This document shows, piece after piece, positions 35,600-44,500 of a stretch of 64,000 nt of DNA. Position numbers and translations under genes: made by a program. The notes under the pieces were generated by a model. It was not told the origin of the DNA. It saw only the letters and a list, made by a program, of their open reading frames with translations, and did no database searches. This stretch comes from Tiliqua scincoides (Eukaryota > Chordata > Lepidosauria > Squamata > Scincidae), in NCBI RefSeq assembly GCF_035046505.1, contig NC_089822.1, forward strand, positions 81,885,659 to 81,949,658, read 5' to 3'. How positions within the stretch are numbered: position 1 is the stretch's first letter; every line of letters starts with the position of its first letter.

Positions 35600-38500
35600 A
35601 AATTGGGAAAGGTAGGGAGATGGGATGTGATAGACGGTTTGGCACAATGAGAGGATGCGGGGACAAAGGAGCGAATAAGCAGCCCATCCTGGGGCATTCC
35701 GTGTATAAATGCTTTTATGCGAATGCCCAAAGTCTACGAGCAAAGGTGGGAGAACTGGAATGTCTGGTGACAAGGGAAAATATTGACATAGTGGGCATAA
35801 CGGAAACCTGGTGGAATGCGGAGAATCAGTGGGATACCGCAATCCCGGGCTATAAACTCTACAGGAGGGACAGGCAGGGGCGTGTTGGAGGTGGAGTGGC
35901 CCTTTATGTTAAGGAAGGGATAGAATCCAGCAAAGTAGAGATTGAAGGTGGGTCCGACTCCACCGTAGAATCTCTGTGGGTTAAATTACCAGGCTTGTGC
36001 AGCGATGTAATACTGGGGGCGTGCTATCGTCCTCCAGACCAGAAATCTGATGGGGACCTTGAAATGAGGAAACAGATCAGGGAGGTGACAAGGAGGGACA
36101 GGGTTGTAATCATGGGGGACTTCAATTATCCTCATATTGACTGGGTCAATTTGTGTTCTGGTCACGATAAGGAAACCGGATTTCTTGACGTGCTAAATGA
36201 CTGTGGCTTAGATCAGCTAGTCACGGAGCCCACCAGAGGACAGGTGACTCTGGATTTAATTTTGTGCGGTACGCAGGACCTGGTTAGAGATGTCAATGTT
36301 ACAGAGCCATTGGGGAACAGTGATCATGCTGCGATCCGTTTTGACGTGCACGTTGGGGGAAGAATACCAGGCAAATCTCTAACAAAAACCCTTGACTTCC
36401 GACGGGCGGACTTCCCTCAAATGAGGAGGCTGGTTAGAAGGAGGTTGAAAGGGAGGGTAAATAGAGTCCAGTCTCTCCAGAGTGCATGGAGGCTGCTTAA
36501 AACAACAGTAATAGAGGCCCAGCAGAGGTGTATACCGCAAAGAAAGAAGGGTTCCACTAAATCCAGGAGGGTGCCCGCATGGCTAACCAGCCAAGTTAGA
36601 GAGGCTGTGAAGGGCAAGGAAGCTTCCTTCCGTAAATGGAAGTCTTGCCCTAATGAAGAGAATAAAAAGGAACATAAACTGTGGCAAAAGAAATGTAAGA
36701 AGGTGATAGGGGAGGCCAAGCGAGACTATGAGGAACGCATGGCCAGCAACATTAAGGGGAATAATAAAAGCTTCTTCAAATATGTTAGAAGCAGGAAACC
36801 CGCCAGAGAAGCGGTTGGCCCTCTGGATGGTGAGGGAGGGAAAGGGGAGATAAAAGGAGACTTAGAGATGGCAGAGAAATTAAATGAGTTCTTTGCATCT
36901 GTCTTCACGGCAGAAGACCTCGGGCAGATACCGCTGCCCGAATGGCCCCTCCTAACCGAGGAGTTAAGTCAGATAGAGGTTAAAAGAGAAGATGTTTCAG
37001 ACCTCATTGATAAATTAAAGATCAATAAGTCACCGGGCCCTGATGGCATACACCCAAGGGTTATTAAGGAATTGAAGAATGAAGTTGCAGATCTCTTGAC
37101 TAAGGTATGCAACTTGTCCCTCAAAACGGCCACAGTGCCAGAAGATTGGAGGATAGCAAATGTCACGCCTATTTTTAAAAAGGGAAAGATGGGGGACCCG
37201 GGAAACTATAGGCCGGTCAGCCTAACATCCATACCAGGTAAGATGGTGGAATGCCTCATCAAAGATAGGATCACAAAACACATAGACGAACAGGCCTTGC
37301 TGAGGGAGAGTCAGCATGGCTTCTGTAAGGGTAAGTCTTGCCTCACAAACCTTATAGAATTCTTTGAAAAGGTCAACAGGCATGTGGATGCGGGAGAACC
37401 CGTGGACATTATATATCTGGACTTTCAGAAGGCGTTTGACACGGTCCCTCACCAAAGGCTACTGAAAAAACTCCACAGTCAGGGAATTAGAGGACAGGTC
37501 CTCTCGTGGATTGAGAACTGGTTGGAGGCCAGGAAGCAGAGAGTGGGTGTCAATGGGCAATTTTCACAATGGAGAGAGGTGAAAAGTGGTGTGCCCCAAG
37601 GATCTGTCCTGGGACCGGTGCTTTTCAACCTCTTCATAAATGACCTGGAGACAGGGTTGAGCAGTGAAGTGGCTAAGTTTGCAGACGACACCAAACTTTT
37701 CCGAGTGGTGAAGACCAGAAGTGATTGTGAGGAGCTCCAGAAGGATCTCTCCAGACTGGCAGAATGGGCAGCAAAATGGCAGATGCGCTTCAATGTCAGT
37801 AAGTGTAAAGTCATGCACATTGGGGCAAAAAATCAAAACTTTAGATATAGGCTGATGGGTTCTGAGCTGTCTGTGACAGATCAGGAGAGAGATCTTGGGG
37901 TGGTGGTGGACAGGTCGATGAAAGTGTCGACCCAATGTGCGGCGGCAGTGAAGAAGGCCAATTCTATGCTTGGGATCATTAGGAAGGGTATTGAGAACAA
38001 AACGGTTAGTATTATAATGCCGTTGTACAAATCGATGGTAAGGCCACACCTGGAGTATTGTGTCCAGTTCTGGTCGCCGCATCTCAAAAAAGACATAGTG
38101 GAAATGGAAAAGGTGCAAAAGAGAGCAACTAAGATGATTACGGGGCTGGGGCACCTTCCTTATGAGGAAAGGCTACGGCGTTTGGGCCTCTTCAGCCTAG
38201 AAAAGAGACGCTTGAGGGGGGACATGATTGAGACATACAAAATTATGCAGGGGATGGACAGAGTGGATAGGGAGATGCTCTTTACACTCTCACATAATAC
38301 CAGAACCAGGGGACATCCACTAAAATTGAGTGTTGGGCGGGTTAGGACAGACAAAAGAAAATATTTCTTTACTCAGCGCGTGGTCGGTCTGTGGAACTCC
38401 TTGCCACAGGATGTGGTGCTGGCGTCTAGCCTAGACGCCTTTAAAAGGGGATTGGACAAGTTTCTGGAGGAAAAATCCATTATGGGGTACAAGCCATGAT

Positions 38501-38699
38501 GTGTATGCGCAACCTCCTGATTTTAGGAATGGGTTAAGTCAGAATGCCAGATGTGGGGGAGGGCACCAGGATGAGGTCTCTTGTTATCTGGTGTGCTCCC
38601 TGGGGCATTTGGTGGGCCGCTGTGAGATACAGGAAGCTGGACTAGATGGGCCTATGGCCTGATCCAGTGGGGCTGTTCTTATGTTCTTATGTTCTTAAC
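35600..38699 (+). mobile_element. CR1 LINE, ORF2-intact copy with complete 3' end
   Basis: The unit contains ORF2 and a ~200-bp 3' UTR. It ends in the CR1-type short direct repeats TTCTTATGTTCTTATGTTCT (38677-38698) with no poly(A) and no obvious target duplication, both normal for CR1. The 5' boundary is uncertain. The 3' UTR carries GATCCAGTGGGGCTG, the common squamate CR1 terminus. Confidence 0.92.
35620..38499 (+). CDS. CR1 LINE ORF2: AP endonuclease plus reverse transcriptase, intact 959 codons
   Basis: This protein nicks target DNA and copies the LINE RNA. The endonuclease domain (about residues 30-250) shows YANAQSLRAK, GITETWW, GGGVALYV, GACYRPP, GDFNYPHIDW and SDHAAIRFD, including the catalytic Glu, Asp/Asn and SDH residues. 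The reverse transcriptase (about 470-740) shows [51 protein letters not shown] and the catalytic FADDTKLF. The C-terminal third (YSMVRPHLEYCVQFW-like through HNTRTRGHP) is typical of CR1. No stop interrupts it, and the length is normal for CR1 ORF2. No ORF1 is seen upstream, so the copy may be 5'-truncated just before ORF2. It is 97-98% identical in protein to the - strand copy at 23.6-25.4 kb. Confidence 0.96.
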   Translation: MGCDRRFGTMRGCGDKGANKQPILGHSVYKCFYANAQSLRAKVGELECLVTRENIDIVGITETWWNAENQWDTAIPGYKLYRRDRQGRVGGGVALYVKEGIESSKVEIEGGSDSTVESLWVKLPGLCSDVILGACYRPPDQKSDGDLEMRKQIREVTRRDRVVIMGDFNYPHIDWVNLCSGHDKETGFLDVLNDCGLDQLVTEPTRGQVTLDLILCGTQDLVRDVNVTEPLGNSDHAAIRFDVHVGGRIPGKSLTKTLDFRRADFPQMRRLVRRRLKGRVNRVQSLQSAWRLLKTTVIEAQQRCIPQRKKGSTKSRRVPAWLTSQVREAVKGKEASFRKWKSCPNEENKKEHKLWQKKCKKVIGEAKRDYEERMASNIKGNNKSFFKYVRSRKPAREAVGPLDGEGGKGEIKGDLEMAEKLNEFFASVFTAEDLGQIPLPEWPLLTEELSQIEVKREDVSDLIDKLKINKSPGPDGIHPRVIKELKNEVADLLTKVCNLSLKTATVPEDWRIANVTPIFKKGKMGDPGNYRPVSLTSIPGKMVECLIKDRITKHIDEQALLRESQHGFCKGKSCLTNLIEFFEKVNRHVDAGEPVDIIYLDFQKAFDTVPHQRLLKKLHSQGIRGQVLSWIENWLEARKQRVGVNGQFSQWREVKSGVPQGSVLGPVLFNLFINDLETGLSSEVAKFADDTKLFRVVKTRSDCEELQKDLSRLAEWAAKWQMRFNVSKCKVMHIGAKNQNFRYRLMGSELSVTDQERDLGVVVDRSMKVSTQCAAAVKKANSMLGIIRKGIENKTVSIIMPLYKSMVRPHLEYCVQFWSPHLKKDIVEMEKVQKRATKMITGLGHLPYEERLRRLGLFSLEKRRLRGDMIETYKIMQGMDRVDREMLFTLSHNTRTRGHPLKLSVGRVRTDKRKYFFTQRVVGLWNSLPQDVVLASSLDAFKRGLDKFLEEKSIMGYKP

Positions 38700-40581
38700 T
38701 CTCATTGTTTCTTCTTTCCTATTCAGATTGTTTTGATGCTTGTATATTTCAATTGCTTCTCCATACATACGTGCATGGTAATGTATAGTATTAGACAACA
38801 ACTCAGTGTGTTCAAAATCCACTTTATGTCCTGTTGTCTTTTCTGTCACTTCAGCCAAATGTAAATTTTGGAATGGACAGCGAGTCTGCATCCAACCTAG
38901 GCATTTCAAAAACCAGGATGGACAGGGTAAGGGGAAATAAAGCCCCTTTCGCATTCACATACAGGGTAAGGGGAAATAAAGCCCCTAAATCCGAGTTGTG
39001 TGGCTGCCAACACCTAATCTGCACTGCATATGGCACAGGACAGCTGGCCTGCTTATTCCAGTGCAGCCTAGGATTGAGCTGCCTGAATGGTATAGAGCAG
39101 GAGTTACCAAACATTTTCAGGTCATCATCCTCTTGGTTCCATAAACTCATCCCCAATGCCGCCTAAAAAAGCATTATTCAAAATAGAAGTTTGCATGTCC
39201 CTTTAAGGATGATAAAAGGCCCTAAAGCTGCCTTGCCCTGTGTGCCATGTGGTTAAGATGGCGGCGCCAGCAGAGCCCCGCTGGGTGCCATCTCAACAGG
39301 TCAGTGGTCAGTGTGGAAGAGAGGCAAGAGAGCAAGAGAGGGCGTGCTCGGAGCATAAGGGTATAGGGTCTGGGCCACCCCCCCACATAGGTCACCAAAA
39401 GGGGACAGGTAAAGTATAGGGTCACTGGGCCATGGCTTAACCCTTTCAGGACAGTATCCTGCCACCTCTGGACAGCAGAGTTGCTCCAAACTCCAACAAT
39501 TTCTTGCCAAGGTTCTTTCTCTATTGAAGGTGAAACAAAGACAGGCTCCTTTTTAGAATCCTCCCTGCCCCTTCAGCCTCATATAAGTCCTGGAAGGGAT
39601 AGCTAGCCTGTGTCCAACCCAAGATACCCCATCTACCGCCCTGGACCAAGGAATGGCTCAATCACAAACACAACTAGTATCTGTATGCATACACAAGAGA
39701 TGGCCCAAATGCTCCTGATGCCTGAGGTGGAGTGTCAAACACTGCCCCTGTTTATCTTGTTATGTCCAGCATTGGCCTATCCCATTTCTTGAATTGGGAA
39801 AGGAAGAGATGAACAGAGCAGGTAAGGATGTGGAGAGGAGAGCAGCGCTTCCCAAACTTACCAGGCCTGCGATGCCCTGCTCCTGCTGCCTCTGATCATG
39901 GAACTCAGAAGCAAGTGCTGATGACATGTTGATGTGATGACATATCTGCACTTGCTTCTGGGTCGCACTTGGAAAACCCACCTAAAAATCCATGTAAAAC
40001 CGCTTAGGAAGGGCTGGTGGGACCAAACCACATTGTGTGTGGTCCTCACCTAGGCTCCACAATCTCTTGTATTCAGGAGCAGAAAGATGAAGTGTGAAGG
40101 ACAGGAAAGAATGAGTGGAATGGAGGTGGGCACCCTCCTCAGCCAATCTGTGGCCTGCAGTGATTGCCTCAGTTGGCCCCATGAACAGGCCAGCCCTGGG
40201 GCCATGTCAACTTTCTGTGTGTGCTTGCACTTAACTGGTCAACCGCTTGCACAAACCAATTGCACAGGGGGATGCAGCATCCCACTGATTCCACCCACAA
40301 GCGTTCCTTTCCTGGGGTTTGCCCAGCTCTGAATTCTGCATGTGGCACAGGCAGAGGAGTTGCTGCGTGGTCCAAGAGCTGGGACGCGGCGGCAACATGC
40401 AGGAAAGCGACGTTGATGGCCGCTTTGCTCCTTGAACTGCTCCATTGGTGTGCCACAAAATCCAACGGTGGCTGGTGAAATGAGTCCAGCAGGGACTCCT
40501 ACCCGGCAATGGCTGGCAACCTTCAGTCTTGGCAATGGTTGGCAATGGCTGGCAACCTCCAGTCTTGAAAGACTATGGTAT
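38700..40581. other. No gene seen; some hAT-like traces
   Basis: 38928-38990 contains a direct repeat of AGGGTAAGGGGAAATAAAGC. 39096-39150 (CAGGAGTTACCAAACATTTT) and 39845-40205 (CAGCGCTTCCCAAACTTACC; right end AGGCCAGCCCTG) look like hAT MITE ends, too diverged to bound. Confidence 0.45.
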
Positions 40582-40701
40582 AAGCCTACAGCAGCCAGTA
40601 TTCCCAGGCGGTCTCCCATCCAAGTACTAACCAGGCCTGACCCTGCTTCGCTTCTGAGATCAGACGAGATCGGGCATGTGCAGGGTAACAGTTGCTGTAG
40701 G
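40582..40701 (-). repeat. 5S rRNA-derived SINE head (SINE3-like) or 5S pseudogene
   Basis: Read on the - strand, this is a near full-length 5S rRNA. It contains GCAGGGTCAGGCCTGGTTAG, then TACTTGGATGGGAGACCGCC, then TGGGAATAC, including most of the internal control region used by RNA polymerase III. The first ~30 nt and the last ~12 nt are altered relative to vertebrate 5S. On its 3' side (towards 40547) it continues into a tail with the small stem AGTCTT/AAGACT and GGTTGCCA. The same tail occurs at 42049-42080 attached to a different body. A shared 3' tail is typical of a SINE and its partner LINE. Confidence 0.85.
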
Positions 40702-40873
40702 GACTCCTACCAAGCAAGGTTCAACTGATCACAGGAACACGATCAATGGATCAGGAATCACAGTATTTTTCCTTTCTCCCTTCCAATTTCCAACATCAAA
40801 GTGTTGCACACTGGTCCTGAACACTGGGCCTGGGGGGCAGGGGGTACATATTACCTGGGCCCAGAGTCAAAGG

Positions 40874-41055
40874 GGGGCCTGGGAGCCAAAGGGAGACCCC
40901 AAAAAGGGGGGGCCTGGGAGCCAAAGGGAGACCCCAAAAAGGAGGGGCCTGGGAGCCAATGGGAGACCCCAAAAAGTGTGCTTATGGGAGACCCCAAAAA
41001 GGGGAGCCTGGGAGCCAAAGGGAGACCCCAAAAAGGGGGGCCTGGGAGCCAAATG
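40874..41055. repeat. Promoter-proximal minisatellite, about five units of 32-35 bp
   Basis: Units share the core GGCCTGGGAGCCAAAGGGAG followed by ACCCCAAAAAGG. One unit near 40976 is shortened and contains TGTGCTTATGGGAG. The array ends about 210 bp before the MTAP start codon. The flank at 40835-40875 and the unit itself match the end of the repeated element that forms the inverted repeat in intron 1 (compare 42685-42765), so the array probably arose by expanding that element's terminus. The long open frames on both strands here exist only because the period is near a multiple of three. Confidence 0.9.
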
Positions 41056-41099
41056 CACATTTGAAGGGTGAAGAAGAAACTTTGTGGCCCCTCTGGGTG

Positions 41100-41570
41100 G
41101 CTCTGCCTGAACAGGGATGGGAAGAAGATATCGTGTACTTTGTCAAGGACTTTGGCGGGAGGTGCGAATGGGCAGGCGTGGCGGGAACCCCCTTCCCTTG
41201 CGGAGCGCTGCAGGCTGGAAGCACCGCCTCCTCCTCCTCTTCCTCCTCCTTTCTTGCCACACAAAAGATGGCTGCGGCCGCTGCCTCGCCGGCCGTGAAG
41301 GTAAGGCGCTCGCCCTCCTTCCCCCGCCCCAGCGGGGAGTGCAGACCCCCTCCGTCCCCGCTTACTGCCCCCACTCCGGCGCGCGCTCGGCCCTGCTGCG
41401 CGCTGTTCCCGGGCCAGGCTTCCCGGCGCGCGACCTCCCGGGCAGGCAGAGAGAAGCGCGGGGCCTTGGCACGAGCACTCTGTGTGCGTGTGTGGGTCGC
41501 GTGGGCCCCCAAAGCCGACCTCCCGCCCCCCTCCTAAGCCCTGCCTAAGAGAAAAGTGGCACCTCCCTGG
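41100..41570 (+). promoter_or_regulatory. CpG island and probable MTAP promoter / 5' UTR
   Basis: This is the richest CpG block in the window that is not a transposon. It contains runs such as GCGGCCGC at the start of exon 1, GGCGCGCGAC near 41428 and CCCGGGCC near 41408. It surrounds the MTAP start codon, as expected for a TATA-less housekeeping promoter. A CCTCCT-type pyrimidine-rich stretch (41225-41255) precedes the ATG. No TATA box is evident. The transcription start site was not determined. Confidence 0.75.
41268..41300 (+). CDS. MTAP: MTAP coding exon 1
   Basis: Eleven codons read [11 protein letters not shown] and end at a GTAAGG donor. Human exon 1 also encodes 11 residues ending AVK, which fixes the start. 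The short N-terminus is an alanine run, unlike the Ser/Thr-rich human one, as expected for a poorly conserved disordered tip. The start codon context (AAAAGATGG) has A at -3 and G at +4, a good initiation context. The exon's 5' UTR boundary cannot be fixed from sequence alone. Confidence 0.93.
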
Positions 41571-44500
41571 GAGCGCCCCCCGCCTGGCACAACTGGGGGC
41601 CCGATCCTGGCCAACTTTCCAGCGCTGGTTCAGCTGTAACACAGCCCCCTTGCCTTGGGGAGGCCTCCCTGGCTGGCCTCCCACCGCAGGATGCTGCACA
41701 CACTCCATGGGCGCAGCCACACCAGTGCTGGAAAGTTGGACAGGGTTTGGCCCTGGGTCCACCTTGCTGCTGCATCTCTCGCCAGGCCACCAACACAACC
41801 AGGTGGCAGCAACGCTACAAAGTTTCCTTCCCAAAGGAGAGGGGACGGCAGGGGATGAAACAGAGTGGGGGAGGGTGGGGACAGGGGTGGGCAGAACAGG
41901 GGTGAAGAGGGGCCAAGCAGGGTGGGGGGGGGATGGCAACAGCCTGAAGAGTCTTTGGAGCCCAGGTCTACCAGGCATCCCCATACAGAGCCAAGGTTTA
42001 CCTGCCTGCAGGGTATCAACAGCTAGATACAGTAATTTGTGTGTATGTGTTGGCAACCTTCAGTCTCAAAAGACTCTGGTATCACGCTCTGAATGGTGGT
42101 TCTGGAACAGCGTCTAGTGTGGCTGAAAAGGCCAATTCCGGAGTGACAATCCCTTCCACACTGGGAGCAAGTGCAGTCTGTCCCTGGTCTGTCTCCCTGG
42201 CTATGGGCCTTCCTTCTTTGCCTCTTTGCCTCAGTCTGTTGGCAAAGTGTCCTTTCAGCGGTAAAGCGAACACACTCTTAAAATCTTTTCACCATAGAAA
42301 ATCATTGCAGAAAAGTGGCATCATCATATTTAGGCTCAGGCTAGAATGGAAAGTGCCCTGTGTGCACCAACACCTACTTCTGCAGCAGTTGTAGTCCAAC
42401 AGCTGTATCCCTGAGCTACTATTCACTCCTTCATGGTAAGCAGATCCATTATTAAAGAGCTATTGTAGCAGGCCAGTTTCGTCCCAGATTTGACCCTGTG
42501 TTCATTAAGGAGTGTGATGTATGCATTCCTCAGCCCAGCAGATATGTCTTGCAGCAGCCACCGCCACTGCACACCCTTGGTAGTGCCCCATGTGTGGAGT
42601 GAGTCCAGGTGAGACTGGAAAATGTAAGATCCCAATAAATTTCTGGGCCCCCTCCTTTGGCTCCTAGGCCCCCTTTTATGACCCTGGGCAGGGCCTGGGG
42701 GGGGAAAGGGGGTAATTTGCACCCGGACCCAGAGTCAGAAAGGGGACCCAGGAGTCAAAGGACAGGGCCCAGAAAGTTCCTGGAATCTTCCATTTTCCAA
42801 TCCCACTCAGACTCACTGCCCATGCGGGATGCTGGGGGCATTACAGTGGGCACATGGCAGCAATTGCTGCCACAAGCCATGCATACCAGACCTAGGAATG
42901 CATACATTCCTTAACAGTGTCACATCTGGGAGGAAACTGACCTGTTAGTTGCTCTTTGGCTTCTGAATTTGCTTCCTATGAAGGAGAAGCTCAGGGCTAC
43001 AGCTGCAAGACTACAGCTGCAGCAGAAGTGAGTTTTGGTGTACACAGGACACTTTCCATTCTAGCATGAGCCTAAATACAATGATGCTAATCTCTTGCAA
43101 TGATTTTCTATATTTGAAAGATTTTAGGGAGACTTAGAAGTGTGTTAGGTTTTCTGTATTACTGTATCTAGCTGCCAACGCTGGGCATGCAAGTAGACCT
43201 GAACTCTGCATTGGGAAGAGTGGTGAACCTGGGCTCCAAAGACTATTTTAGCTGTTGCCACTTTCCCCCGTCTGTTTTGCCCCCATTTCCACCCCCCCCA
43301 CTATGTTTCACTCCCTTCCTCTTTGGGAAGGGACCCAAAAGAAACTTTGTACCCTCTGATAAAATCTCTCTCAGAGGCCCTGACCCTGGGCCTGGGTACA
43401 AATTACCCCCCTTTCATGGGCCCTGGGTCGCAGGGTGCAAGCCTGGAAGTGTATGGAGACATGTGAACAGTGAACTGCACTGTGAACTGACTAAGGTGCC
43501 CACTGTTTCTGGATGGGAACATTTTAAGTGGTTCAACAGTGATCTGGAGTGAGGGGTAAGCAACGACATGGCCAAGATTGCAGATGACATCAAACCTTTC
43601 AGAGTGATTAAAAATCAAAGCAGTGTTGGAAGAGCTTCACACAATTTTCATATAAGCCTGCAAGAAAGATCATGTTGCTGTTTGGAGTGTGTGTGTATGT
43701 GTGTGTTTTATTTGGGAAAAGATGACAATTGTGTTTCTTTGCAAAGACATTAACCTGAATGATTTACTCGGATGATGGTTTAGACTTTAGAATGTCATAT
43801 ACCTCCTCACTGTACAGGAGCAATCCAGCTCTTATTATACAATAATTATTATTTTATTAATTATTGTGCCATACAAGTGAAGCAAAAGTTGTCCATTTGA
43901 CTAGGTTTAAAACCCTGCTTTTTTATTAGTTATGTTTGCATGGTGCAGTTTCTCCAAGGAGTGCAGGGTAGCATACATGAGTCTTCCCACTCCCATTTTA
44001 TTCTAGCAACAATCCTGTGTGGTAGGTTAGGTTAGAACAATGTTTCTCAACCAGTGGTACGAGTACCACCAATAGCACTTGAGGTGGTGTTTGGTGGTAC
44101 TCATTGGACCTTGGACCCCTGCCACTCAGCAGCGAGACCAGAAACTCGATGCAACAATCAGTGGTAGGAGGCTCAGGTCAGCGGGCAGAGCTCCAAAGCA
44201 TGCTTTCCTGCACTCGAAAAAGCCCTCCCATCCACCCTGAATCTCTTACTGGTGTTTGTTGCATCGCATCTGGCCTTCCAACCCAGAAGTAACTGGCAAT
44301 GATGTCATTGCTAGTTACTTGCGGTGGTACTTCGAATAAGTGGACCATGTGAAGTGGTACAGTGGAGGACAAACGTTGAGAAACACTGGGTTAGATTAAG
44401 ACTGTGTTCTTCAGCCTTGGGGTTGGGACCCCAATGGGGTCGGAACACCTCCACTGTGGGGTCGCGGCAACTCACTGGAATGAAGAAGATTGAAGACCAC

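Noticed and set aside
37564-38154. Antisense frames over both CR1 copies (also 24122-24712)
   Set aside because: They are shadows of the reverse-transcriptase frame; the identical antisense text in both copies follows from CR1 sequence identity.
40582-40701. Functional 5S rRNA gene
   Set aside because: Both ends deviate from vertebrate 5S, there is no T-run terminator at the proper place, and it continues into a SINE-type tail.
40874-41055. CRISPR-like array
   Set aside because: Units are directly adjacent without unique spacers, and the genome is vertebrate. It is a minisatellite.
1-41100. Interferon, MIR31 or CDKN2-type genes expected near MTAP
   Set aside because: No matching exon or hairpin was noticed while reading. 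This is weak negative evidence because no search was run.
40851-42056. Long - strand open frame (401 codons) over the MTAP promoter
   Set aside because: It is antisense to MTAP exon 1, runs through the minisatellite and CpG island, and has only repetitive Pro/Gly/Leu text with no domain.
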